Positions 32,708-40,702 of a DNA stretch of 47,326 nucleotides are shown here, one piece after another (position 1 is the first letter of the stretch; the number at the start of each line of letters is the position of its first letter). The translations under genes were made by a program, and so were the position numbers. Location: the NCBI GenBank assembly GCA_029977865.1, contig JAPOKA010000016.1, positions 1-47,326 of the forward strand, given 5' to 3'. The notes beneath the pieces are model-generated. The model saw only the letters and a program-made list of their open reading frames with translations. It had not been told where the DNA came from and did not search any database. The DNA comes from a bacterium (GTDB lineage: Bacteria; Planctomycetota; Phycisphaerae; Phycisphaerales; SM1A02).

Positions 32708-33442
32708 ATCGATCGACGCGTCGCCATCGTCACCGGGGCCAGCAGAGGCATCGGTCGCGCCATCGCGCTGCGGCTCGGCCGCGACGGTCGCCACGTCGTG
32801 GCGGTGAGCCGTTCGCTTGCGGATCTCGAGGCGGTGGCGGAGGAGATTCGTGCCGCCGGCGGATCGGCGGAGGCGCGAGCCTGCGATCTTGCCGACGGAG
32901 CCGCCGTCGGCGCCACCGTCGAGGCGGTTGCGGAGGCCCATGGGCGGCTCGATGTGCTGGTGAACAACGCGGGAATCACCCGGGATGGGCTCATTCTGCG
33001 GATGAGCGACGAGGACTTCGACGCGGTGATCAACGTCAACCTGCGGTCGGTCTTCGTGGCTTGCCGCGCCGCCGCCCGCCCCATGATGCGAGGCAAGTTC
33101 GGACGGATCCTGAACATCGGATCGGTCTCGGGCATCACCGGGAACCCCGGTCAGGCCAACTACTCGTCCGCCAAGGCGGGCTTGATCGGCCTGACCAAGA
33201 CCATCGCCAAGGAACTCGGGGCCAAGGGCATCACCGCCAACCTGATCGCCCCGGGCTTCATCGATACCGACATGACCGCGGTGCTGCCGGCGTCGCTCAA
33301 GGAGCAGGTGGTCCCGCAGATTCCCCTGCGACGGTTTGGAACGCCCGAAGAGATCGCCGCGGCGGCAAGTTTCGTCACCAGCGACGAGGCGGGATATCTG
33401 ACCGCGCAGGTCCTTCCCGTCGATGGAGGCCTGTCGAGCTGA
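32708..33442 (+). CDS. fabG: 3-oxoacyl-ACP reductase FabG, apparent ATC start
   Basis: This 244-codon short-chain dehydrogenase reduces beta-ketoacyl-ACP with NADPH. VAIVTGASRGIGRAI is the coenzyme motif (residues 5-19). The catalytic set is Asn111, Ser139 in NIGSVSG, Tyr152 and Lys156 in NYSSAKAG; NLIAPGFIDTDM follows. No ATG, GTG, TTG or CTG occurs in frame between the upstream stop (32642) and the TGASRGIG motif. ATC at 32708 is the only near-cognate codon, sits 7 nt after CGGAG, and gives the expected family length. The first regular start (GTG 32798) would delete the coenzyme motif. Confidence 0.88.
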   Translation: MDRRVAIVTGASRGIGRAIALRLGRDGRHVVAVSRSLADLEAVAEEIRAAGGSAEARACDLADGAAVGATVEAVAEAHGRLDVLVNNAGITRDGLILRMSDEDFDAVINVNLRSVFVACRAAARPMMRGKFGRILNIGSVSGITGNPGQANYSSAKAGLIGLTKTIAKELGAKGITANLIAPGFIDTDMTAVLPASLKEQVVPQIPLRRFGTPEEIAAAASFVTSDEAGYLTAQVLPVDGGLSS

Positions 33443-33485
33443 GGCCGGAGGCCCGGCCGCCCGCCGGAACCGAGGAATCCCGAGG

Positions 33486-33513
33486 TTGGTGCCTCGGTCC
33501 CGTCCGCTATATT
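33486..33513 (+). promoter_or_regulatory. Candidate promoter of acpP
   Basis: TTGGTG (33486-33491), a 16-bp spacer and TATATT (33508-33513), 40 nt before the acpP GTG. The AT-rich -10 stands out from its surroundings. An own promoter would fit the high demand for ACP. Confidence 0.45.
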
Positions 33514-33552
33514 CCCACCCAAGTCCGCAGACCGGACGCAGGAGCGCCCACC

Positions 33553-33801
33553 GTGAACGAGCAAGAAATCGAAGCCAAGGTGATCGACATCGTCGCCGAG
33601 CAGATGGGGGTCGACAAGAGCGAGATCACCCGCGAGACCAACTTCCAGACCGACCTCAACGCAGACAGCCTCGACATCGTCGAACTGGTCATGGAGTTCG
33701 AGGACGAGTTCGAGACCAACATCCCTGACGATCAGGCCGAGAAGATCCAGAACATCGGGCAGGCGATCGACTTCATCAAGGCCAACATGAACACCAAGTG
33801 A
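33553..33801 (+). CDS. acpP: Acyl carrier protein
   Basis: This is an acidic 82-aa protein. Ser39 in DLNADSLDIVELVMEFE is the phosphopantetheine site (DSL motif), and helix II matches other ACPs. It carries the growing acyl chain between FabD, FabH, FabG and FabF. The GTG start follows AGGAG by 6 nt. It lies between fabG and fabF, the classical order. Confidence 0.96.
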   Translation: MNEQEIEAKVIDIVAEQMGVDKSEITRETNFQTDLNADSLDIVELVMEFEDEFETNIPDDQAEKIQNIGQAIDFIKANMNTK

Positions 33802-33876
33802 CGCCGGTCGCTTCCTGACCGCGTCTGCGTGATCCCGCGACCCGGCCCATCGGCTGGGCTGCCCCCGTTCTCCCAC

Positions 33877-35136
33877 ATGCGAACCATTCAACTCAGGCGG
33901 GTGGCGGTCACCGGTCTGGGTGCCCTCACCGACCTCGGGCACAACGTCCCGGACACTTGGCGAGGGCTCTGCGAAGGCCGCTCCGGCGTCACCTCGATCG
34001 AGTCGTTCGAGCAAGACGCCGAGTGGACTGTCCGCTTTGCGGGCGAGGTCCGCGATTGGGAGATCACCTCCCTCATCGACGCCCGCGAGGCGAAGCGGAT
34101 GGACCGCTTCTGCCACCTCGGGATGTGGGCCGCAGAAGAGGCAGCCAAGGACTGCGGCATCGACTTCCAGTCCGGTGACCCCGGTCGCCGAGGGGTGGTG
34201 ATCGGTTCGGGCATCGGCGGCATCCTCACCATCGAAGAGGGATACCGGAAGCTCTTGCAGACCGGTCCGCGAAAGATCAGCCCGTTCATCGTCCCCAAGT
34301 TGATGGTGAACGCCTGTGCGGGCAACGTCTCGATTCGGCACAACCTGAAGGGCGCCAACTCCGCCTGCGCCACTGCGTGTGCCACCGGTGGCCACGCCAT
34401 CGGCAACGCCTTCCACCTGATCCAACGTGGACTGGCCGACGTGATGCTCGCCGGCGGATCGGAGGCGGCGGTCAGCCCGCTTTGCATCGGCTCCTTCGCG
34501 GCGATGAAGGCGCTTTCGACCCGCAACGACGCCCCGCAGCAGGCCTCGAGACCCTTCGACCGCGACCGCGACGGCTTCGTGCTGGCCGAGGGCGCGGCGG
34601 TGCTGGTGCTCGAGGAGCTCGAGCATGCCAAGCGCCGCGGCGCGAAGATCTACGCCGAGTTGCTCGCCTTCGGCTCCTCCGGTGACGCCTTCCACATCGC
34701 CGCCCCCGACGAGGCCGGCACCGGCGCCCAGGCCTCGATGCGTTCGGCTTTGGCGGAAGCCGAGGTCTCGCTCGACCGCATCGACTACATCAACGCACAC
34801 GGCACCTCGACCCCGCTCGGCGACGCCGCCGAGGTCCGCGCGGTCAATGAGGTGTTCGGCGAGCACGCCAAGCGACTGGTGATGAGCTCGACCAAGAGCA
34901 TGACCGGGCACTGCCTCGGCGCCGCCGGCGGCATCGAGAGCGTGGCGACGGTGCTCGCGATCCATGAGGGCGTGGTTCCGCCCACCATCAACCTCGACTC
35001 GCCCGACGAGGGGTTCGACCTCGACTTCGCCGCCCACACGGCGCAGGAGCGTCCGATCCGCTACGCGATCAACAACTCGTTCGGATTCGGCGGGCACAAC
35101 GTGAGCCTGCTCTTCGGTCGCTACGGAGGCGACTGA
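33877..35136 (+). CDS. fabF: Beta-ketoacyl-ACP synthase II FabF
   Basis: This 419-aa condensing enzyme has its catalytic Cys in SACATACATGGHAIG, with His in INAHGTSTPLGD and His in SMTGHCLGAAGG, the Cys-His-His pattern of KAS I/II. The start ATG 33877 precedes IQLRRVAVTGLG; an upstream GTG (33829) would add 16 residues. After the nucleophile it reads ATG where TSG is more usual. No clear ribosome site precedes the ATG. Confidence 0.94.
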   Translation: MRTIQLRRVAVTGLGALTDLGHNVPDTWRGLCEGRSGVTSIESFEQDAEWTVRFAGEVRDWEITSLIDAREAKRMDRFCHLGMWAAEEAAKDCGIDFQSGDPGRRGVVIGSGIGGILTIEEGYRKLLQTGPRKISPFIVPKLMVNACAGNVSIRHNLKGANSACATACATGGHAIGNAFHLIQRGLADVMLAGGSEAAVSPLCIGSFAAMKALSTRNDAPQQASRPFDRDRDGFVLAEGAAVLVLEELEHAKRRGAKIYAELLAFGSSGDAFHIAAPDEAGTGAQASMRSALAEAEVSLDRIDYINAHGTSTPLGDAAEVRAVNEVFGEHAKRLVMSSTKSMTGHCLGAAGGIESVATVLAIHEGVVPPTINLDSPDEGFDLDFAAHTAQERPIRYAINNSFGFGGHNVSLLFGRYGGD

Positions 35137-35378
35137 GCCGGCCGCGCCATCCGGCGCCGACACCGCGGGGATCGGGACCGGTAACCGACCGGTTCGCCGC
35201 CATCGTTCCATCGTGAGGCACCCGCCGCTCCGGTCGGCGGAGCGACGCGGACGATCTTGCGGGACCGCCTCCGATTCGATGCCTCGGCTCATCCGCGTGT
35301 CGGGACCGGTCGATAACGCCGTTCCCACTCGATGCGTCGCACCGCGGCGACCCCGTCCCTCCTGCCCGAGCCCCAGAC
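35137..35378. other. Spacer between fabF and the GH15 gene
   Basis: No gene is supported in these 242 bp. An exact 11-nt repeat (TCGGGACCGGT) occurs at 35172-35182 and 35300-35310, and the first copy overlaps a short inverted repeat (AACCG AC CGGTT). Confidence 0.35.
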
Positions 35379-37415
35379 ATGCCCCGCAACATCCCCGTCG
35401 GCAACGGTGAGCTGCTCGTCACCTTCGACGACCTGTACCGGATTCGCGACCTCTACTGGCCGCATGTCGGCATGCCCAACCACACCGTGGGTCATGTGCA
35501 GCGATTCGGCGTCTGGGCCGACGGCGAGTTTGCGTGGGTCGAGAGCGGCGAGTGGACTCGAAGCCTGCGCTACAAGCCCGACACCCTGGTCACGGAGGTC
35601 CGACTTCGAAACGACCGCCTCGGCATCGAGCTGACTTGCCAGGACGCCGTCGACTATTGGAGCCCGGTGTACTTCCGTCGCATCACCGCCACCGACCTTC
35701 GAGGCCGGCCGCGCGAGTTGCGGCTCTTCTTCCACCACGACCTCTCCGTCAACGAGAGCCCCGTCGGTGACACCGTCAACTGGGATCCCAACACCGGTGG
35801 ACTGATCCACTACAAGAACGACTGCTACGTCCTCATCAACGGCTTCGACGGACGCAACTACGGAATCGACACCTGGGCGACCGGGGCCAAGCGCATCGGC
35901 GACGCCGAGGGCACCTGGCGGGATGCCGAGGACGGCATGCTCAGCCAGAACGCGATCGCGCAGGGTTCGGTCGACTCCACCATCGGGCTGAAGGTCTCGC
36001 TGCGACCGAACGCCTCCGCCACCGCGCACTACTGGATCGCCATCGGCCGCAGCTACAACGCGGTGGTCGATCTCAACCGCAAGGTGCACGAGAAGAGCCC
36101 GCAGCGGATGATGGATCGCACCGAGGCGTACTGGCGCTGGTGGGCGACCAAGGAACCGATCGACTTCTCGCCGCTTCCCGAGCCGATTCGCGACCTTTAT
36201 GTCCGCAGCGAACTGATCCTGCGCACGCAGATCGACAACGGCGGGGCCATCCTCGCCGCCAACGACTCCGACATCACACACTTCGCCGGCGACACCTACT
36301 CCTACTGCTGGCCCCGGGACGGAGCGCTGGTGGCGCAGTCGCTGGTCCTCGCCGGGCAGGGCGAGCTGAGCCGCGCCTTCTTCCGCTTCTGCGAGCGGGT
36401 GCTCGGCAAGGACGCCTTCTTCCTGCACAAGTACAACCCCACCGGAACCCTCGCTTCGAGCTGGCATCCGTGGGCGCTGGAGGGGCGTCGCATCCTGCCC
36501 ATCCAGCAGGACGAGACCGCGCTGGTTCTGTGGGCGCTGCGACGCCACTTCGAGGTGTTCCGCGATGTGGAGTTCATCAAGAACGTCTACAACCGCCTGG
36601 TGGTCGACCCGGCCACGTGGATCCTCGAGTACCGCGATCACCACGGGCTTCCGCTTCCAAGCTGGGATCTCTGGGAGGAACGCCGCGGCATCCACCTCTT
36701 CACGGTGGCGGCCACCATCGGCGCGCTGCAGGCCGCGGCCGCCTTCGCGCAGGACATGGGCGCCTTCGATCGCGCCGCCGAGTTCAGCGAAGGCGCCGAG
36801 CGGATGAAGGGAGCCATGATCCGGCACATGTGGCAGCCGGAACTGCAGCGGTTCGCCCGCATGGCCACCCCGCTCGAGGACGGCACCTACCGCCTCGACA
36901 TGACCCTCGACGCCTCGGCCTACGGGCTGTTCGCCTTCGGAGCCCTGCCCGCCGACGACCCGCGGGTGGTGGCCCACATGGAGGCCATCCGGGATCGCCT
37001 GTGGGTGAAGACCTCGATCGGCGGGATGGCCCGCTACGAGAACGACTACTACCACCAGATCGAGCACCAGAACCTCTCCGAGATCCCCGGCAACCCCTGG
37101 ATCATCTGCACGCTCTGGCTGGCCCAGTGGCACATCGCCAAGGCCACCACCGTCGAGGAACTCCGGGAGGCCTTGCCCTATCTCGAGTGGACCCAGGCTC
37201 GGGCCCTCCCCTCGGGTGTTCTGGCGGAGCAGGTCAATCCCTACGACGGACGGCCGATCTCGGTGAGCCCCCTGACCTGGTCCCACGCCACCGTGGTGAC
37301 CACCGTCACGGAGTACCTCCTCAAGCACGCGGCCTTGACCGGCATCTCCTCGGGGTGCCTCGCCGAACTGTCGCTCTCGAGGCTCGCTCAGCGGGCCGAG
37401 AAGGCTGGTCGTTGA
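35379..37415 (+). CDS. Glycoside hydrolase family 15 protein (glucoamylase/trehalase type)
   Basis: This 678-aa intracellular protein has no signal peptide. Residues 1-260 form the N-terminal beta-sandwich. Residues 270-670 form the (alpha/alpha)6 barrel: YSYCWPRDGA binds substrate, and the general acid lies in WDLWEERRGIHLF (Glu433 or Glu434). The general base Glu617 is in LAEQVNPYDG, followed by SVSPLTWSHA. These are GH15 hallmarks, so it should release glucose or split trehalose or related alpha-glucosides. Lack of export suggests intracellular glucan turnover. Confidence 0.9.
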   Translation: MPRNIPVGNGELLVTFDDLYRIRDLYWPHVGMPNHTVGHVQRFGVWADGEFAWVESGEWTRSLRYKPDTLVTEVRLRNDRLGIELTCQDAVDYWSPVYFRRITATDLRGRPRELRLFFHHDLSVNESPVGDTVNWDPNTGGLIHYKNDCYVLINGFDGRNYGIDTWATGAKRIGDAEGTWRDAEDGMLSQNAIAQGSVDSTIGLKVSLRPNASATAHYWIAIGRSYNAVVDLNRKVHEKSPQRMMDRTEAYWRWWATKEPIDFSPLPEPIRDLYVRSELILRTQIDNGGAILAANDSDITHFAGDTYSYCWPRDGALVAQSLVLAGQGELSRAFFRFCERVLGKDAFFLHKYNPTGTLASSWHPWALEGRRILPIQQDETALVLWALRRHFEVFRDVEFIKNVYNRLVVDPATWILEYRDHHGLPLPSWDLWEERRGIHLFTVAATIGALQAAAAFAQDMGAFDRAAEFSEGAERMKGAMIRHMWQPELQRFARMATPLEDGTYRLDMTLDASAYGLFAFGALPADDPRVVAHMEAIRDRLWVKTSIGGMARYENDYYHQIEHQNLSEIPGNPWIICTLWLAQWHIAKATTVEELREALPYLEWTQARALPSGVLAEQVNPYDGRPISVSPLTWSHATVVTTVTEYLLKHAALTGISSGCLAELSLSRLAQRAEKAGR

Positions 37416-37449
37416 ATCCGGCAACCCTCGCTGAACCGAAATAGGCGGA

Positions 37450-38547
37450 GTGGATCGCCAGGACCGTCATTCCGCCGACTTCATCGACGCGGCCTCCCGT
37501 CCGCTCTCGGAGTGGACCCTCGAAGGGATGGCCTCGCGAGATGAGACCTTCCGCGCTCGGCACGACTCCGAGGCGCTGCAGTTGTGGCGCGGCGAGCTCC
37601 GCCATCGGATCCGGCATCTCGCCGAGTCGGTCTCCTGCCGCACGTCCGAACTGCTCGCCCGCAACGTGGTCTGGAGCCGTGAAGCCTTCGAGGCGCGGGG
37701 CATCCCCTGCACCGATCTCGAAGCGAGCCTGACCGTGCTTGGCGAGGTGATCGATGAGCACATGCCGGCGTCGGTTGCGGAGCGGTGCGCCGAACCGCTT
37801 GCGGCCGCGATGGCGAGGCTCCGGGAGGCGGCACCGTGCCGATCGGATCGCGCTGCGACCGAACCCACCGAGCCTCTTGCCGGCGAAGACGACGATGCCG
37901 CCGCGGCGAGGCTCTATCTGCTGCACCTGCTCGACCGCTCCGAGGAGGAAGCGACTCGGGTCCTGCTCGATCTTCAGGAGGCGGGTCGCGGCACCGCCGA
38001 GATCTACGAGCGGGTCATCTCGCCGGCACTCGCTGAGATCGGACGAATGTGGCACCTCGGCGAAGCCACCGTCGCCGACGAGCACTTCGCCACCGGGACC
38101 ACCCGCCTGATCATGGCGGAGCTTCGGCGTCACGCTCCGCGGGCGGCTCCGTGCGGACATTCGGTCCTCTGCACCGCGGTGGGCGGCGACCTGCACGATC
38201 TCGGCATCCGCATGGTGGCCGACGTCTTCGAGTTCGCCGGATGGGAGTCGCAGTGCCTCGGCGCAGACATGCCGAGCGAAGCGGTGGTCGAGGCGCTGCA
38301 GCACCGCGTCACCGGCCGGTTCGATCTCCTGGCAATTGCGGCCAACACCACGCTTGGGCTTCGCCCCGCCGCCGATCTCATCGAGGCGGTTCGGGCAAGC
38401 GGACCCGGCAAGGGGGTCCGGATCATCGTGGGTGGCCTGCCATTCCGCATCGCGCCCGATCTGGCAGGCTTGGTGGGAGCGGATGGGTGCGCCAACCGTG
38501 CCAGCGAGGCGGTAGCGCTGGCCGAGCGACTGCTGCGACCTTCGTAG
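37450..38547 (+). CDS. Cobalamin-binding regulator with CarH-type light-sensor motif
   Basis: This 365-aa soluble protein has an N-terminal helical region (residues 1-125, with LLARNVVWSREAFEARGI) that I cannot assign. Residues 155-228 form the four-helix B12 cap with W201, then nine residues, then E211-H212: the Wx9EH motif of CarH/LitR photoreceptors. Residues 235-365 form the Rossmann B12 domain with DLHDLG (Asp247, His249, Gly252) and IIVGGLPF. There is no MerR-type DNA-binding domain, so output must be through a partner. The GTG start has a GGCGGAG stretch close upstream; the exact start is uncertain. Confidence 0.8.
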   Translation: MDRQDRHSADFIDAASRPLSEWTLEGMASRDETFRARHDSEALQLWRGELRHRIRHLAESVSCRTSELLARNVVWSREAFEARGIPCTDLEASLTVLGEVIDEHMPASVAERCAEPLAAAMARLREAAPCRSDRAATEPTEPLAGEDDDAAAARLYLLHLLDRSEEEATRVLLDLQEAGRGTAEIYERVISPALAEIGRMWHLGEATVADEHFATGTTRLIMAELRRHAPRAAPCGHSVLCTAVGGDLHDLGIRMVADVFEFAGWESQCLGADMPSEAVVEALQHRVTGRFDLLAIAANTTLGLRPAADLIEAVRASGPGKGVRIIVGGLPFRIAPDLAGLVGADGCANRASEAVALAERLLRPS

Positions 38548-38578
38548 ACGCCGGCTGATTGATCTGCCAAGGGCAAGC

Positions 38579-39661
38579 CTACGGGGCGGAACGCCACCGC
38601 ACGAGGTCTGCGGTGATCTCAGTCAGGGAGCGGCATCCCGCCAACGCCATCGAGATGTCCAGTTCCCGGGCGAGCTGGTCGAAGATCAGCCGCACTCCCT
38701 CCTCGCCGCCGCAGGCAAGCCCCCACAGCTGCGGCCGACCGATCTGCACCGCATCGGCGCCGAGCGCGAGCGCCTTCAGCACATCGGTGCCGCGCCGAAC
38801 TCCTCCGTCGACGAGCACCAGTCCGCGGCCGGCGACCGCCTCGACCACCTTCGGGAGGCTCTCGATCGTCGCGGGTGTTCCGTCGAGCTGCCGCCCGCCG
38901 TGGTTCGAGACCACCACGCCCGCGCAGCCACACTCGATGGCACGGGCCGAGTCGTCGCCCCGCATCACGCCCTTGAGCAGCACCGGCACGGGGCTCCGCG
39001 CGCAGATCCGCTCGAGTTCCTGCCAGGAGAGGGCCGGATGCAGCATCCAGTCGAAGGCCCCGCACATCGCCGAGCCGGTCCGGCTCTTCAACTCGCCGAC
39101 GGGATCGAGCGAGGCGAGATTCGGGGCGCCGAGTCCGTGGGGCAAGCGGAAGCCGTTCCGCTGATCGCGCTCGCGGGTGCCCCACACCGGGGTGTCCGCA
39201 GTGAGCATGAGGGCCTTGCAGCCGGCAGCGATGACCCGATCGGTCAGGGCCTGGGTGATGCCGGGGTCCTTGTTCGCGTAGAGCTGGAACCAGACCGTCG
39301 CTCCTTGCGCGACGACCTCCTCCACCGCAGTGGTCGAGAGGCTCGACAGCACCATGATCGAGCCTGCGGCCGCCACCGCACGAGCCGTGGCGACCTCGCC
39401 ATCCGGGTGGGCGAGGCGATGAAACGCGGTCGGCGCGGCCAGAATCGGCGCGGAGACCCGCGTTCCCAGCAGCGTGGTTCCGGCATCGCGCGAGGAGACG
39501 TCCACGAGCACCCGCGGCCAGAGATCGATCTGCTCGAAGGCCTCGCGATTTCTCCGCAGCGAGGTCTCGTCCCAGGCCCCGCTCCGGTAGTAGTCGTAGA
39601 CGACCCGTGCCAAGCGCGCGCGGGCGAAGGTCTCGGCTTCGATCAGGTTCTGGGGAAGCAT
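38579..39661 (-). CDS. FMN-dependent alpha-hydroxy-acid oxidase/dehydrogenase
   Basis: This 360-aa TIM-barrel flavoenzyme is of the glycolate oxidase / L-lactate oxidase type. Tyr in YDYYRSGAWDE, WFQLYANKDP and LMLTADTPVWGTRERD line the active site. The catalytic base His is in VVVSNHGGRQLDG, and FMN phosphate is held by LVDGGVRRGTDVLKAL. There is no transmembrane part, so it is probably soluble. The substrate (lactate, glycolate or another 2-hydroxy acid) cannot be decided. It converges with the B12 gene and diverges from the metal module. Confidence 0.9.
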   Translation of the reverse strand: MLPQNLIEAETFARARLARVVYDYYRSGAWDETSLRRNREAFEQIDLWPRVLVDVSSRDAGTTLLGTRVSAPILAAPTAFHRLAHPDGEVATARAVAAAGSIMVLSSLSTTAVEEVVAQGATVWFQLYANKDPGITQALTDRVIAAGCKALMLTADTPVWGTRERDQRNGFRLPHGLGAPNLASLDPVGELKSRTGSAMCGAFDWMLHPALSWQELERICARSPVPVLLKGVMRGDDSARAIECGCAGVVVSNHGGRQLDGTPATIESLPKVVEAVAGRGLVLVDGGVRRGTDVLKALALGADAVQIGRPQLWGLACGGEEGVRLIFDQLARELDISMALAGCRSLTEITADLVRWRSAP

Positions 39662-39815
39662 CGTCGGACTCCGTTCTGCAGCCCGGGAACACTACCGCGC
39701 CCCGCCGCCGTTCCCGGACTCGTCGAACTCGTCGGGACCGCTGCGAGGAGTGCCCGGGACGGCTCGCCGCTCTTGATGACTCGAGGGATCCCTTTCACCG
39801 TGGACCGCAGGGCGC

Positions 39816-39821
39816 TAGACT
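39816..39821 (+). promoter_or_regulatory. Candidate -10 box (TAGACT) of the metal module, leaderless
   Basis: TAGACT, then GCGCGG, then ATG 39828. A weak TTTCAC lies 17 bp upstream (39793-39798). It implies a transcript starting at the ATG. Confidence 0.45.
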
Positions 39822-39827
39822 GCGCGG

Positions 39828-40196
39828 ATGCTCGACGGACTGGCCCGATGGCTGCTTGCGGCGATCCTCGTCCTCTCTGGGACGGCCCCGATCACCGCAT
39901 CCAACCTCGCCGTGGCCGGCTCGCCGCAGCCGCAGTCTTGCTGCGGCGCGAATTGTCGTTGCGGGAGCGAGTGCCCGTGCGCTGCCCGCAAGGCACCGGC
40001 AGTCCCGCCGCGTGAAGCACCGGCAATTCCGAGCGAGCGGGGTGGCGATTGGCTTGCGCTTCCGCCGCGATCGCTCGCTCGCGTGGGCGAGAGTCCCACC
40101 GGGAACACTGGGAGGGGCTGGTCGATCGAAGCGGTCGCGTCGATCGACCTCGACGGTCGCCGCATCTTGATTCGAAAGCAGGTTCTGAGGCGCTAG
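39828..40196 (+). CDS. Small exported Cys-rich protein, putative metal-binding
   Basis: This 122-aa protein has a signal peptide (ARWLLAAILVLSGTAPITA). Right after it come six cysteines in 14 residues, spaced CC-x3-C-x-C-x3-C-x-C (Cys38, 39, 43, 45, 49, 51), reminiscent of metallothionein-like clusters. The rest is Pro/Ala-rich and ends with a short strand-like region (SIDLDGRRILIRKQ). I know no matching family. The next two genes encode an HMA-domain lipoprotein and an outer-membrane protein, so soft-metal binding or delivery is the best guess. GC3 is high, as in a true gene. Confidence 0.65.
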   Translation: MLDGLARWLLAAILVLSGTAPITASNLAVAGSPQPQSCCGANCRCGSECPCAARKAPAVPPREAPAIPSERGGDWLALPPRSLARVGESPTGNTGRGWSIEAVASIDLDGRRILIRKQVLRR

Positions 40197-40312
40197 CCGT
40201 TCTCTCGCGCCATCGTTGCGCGCTGTTCGGACGGTCTCGCGGTGCCACCACGGCGCTGCGGACCTGCTTTCGCGGCATCTCGCCGCTTTCCTCGCACCAT
40301 CGGAGTCGATCC

Positions 40313-40702
40313 ATGAATCGCTCGTTCTCGATCCTGTCGTTCACCGCGGTCGCCGCCGTGCTCTCGACCGCACTCATCCTCCCCGCCTGCGTCTCGCCAC
40401 CGCCGGCTGCCTCGAACCACGATGGCGATGCCCTCGTGGAGCGGCCCGAGCCCACCGCCAACTCGGTGGTCCTCGTCGCCCACGGCATGGCCTGCCCCAA
40501 GTGCGTCAGCAACGCCGACCTCCAACTCATGAAACTCGACGGCGTACGAGCCGTTGCCATCGACATGAAGCATGGCTTCATCACCGTCGAGGTCGATCCC
40601 GACCATCGCCCCACCCGCGACGACTACGCCCGGGCCATCGATGCCGCGGGGCTCACCCTGGTCTCGGTGCACGAGGCGGCGGGCGGAGCAGCGACACCAT
40701 GA
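40313..40702 (+). CDS. HMA (heavy-metal-associated) domain lipoprotein
   Basis: This 129-aa protein has a signal sequence with lipobox LPAC (Cys26), a linker, and a single HMA fold at residues 50-125. The metal site is AHGMACPKCVSN (Cys61, Cys64), matching the GMxCxxC motif of MerP, CopZ and P-type ATPase domains, followed by IDMKHGFITVEVD. It would bind Cu(I), Hg(II) or another soft metal on the periplasmic face. A CGGAG ribosome site precedes the ATG by 7 nt. It overlaps the next gene (ATGA), which is strong evidence of joint function. Confidence 0.82.
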   Translation: MNRSFSILSFTAVAAVLSTALILPACVSPPPAASNHDGDALVERPEPTANSVVLVAHGMACPKCVSNADLQLMKLDGVRAVAIDMKHGFITVEVDPDHRPTRDDYARAIDAAGLTLVSVHEAAGGAATP

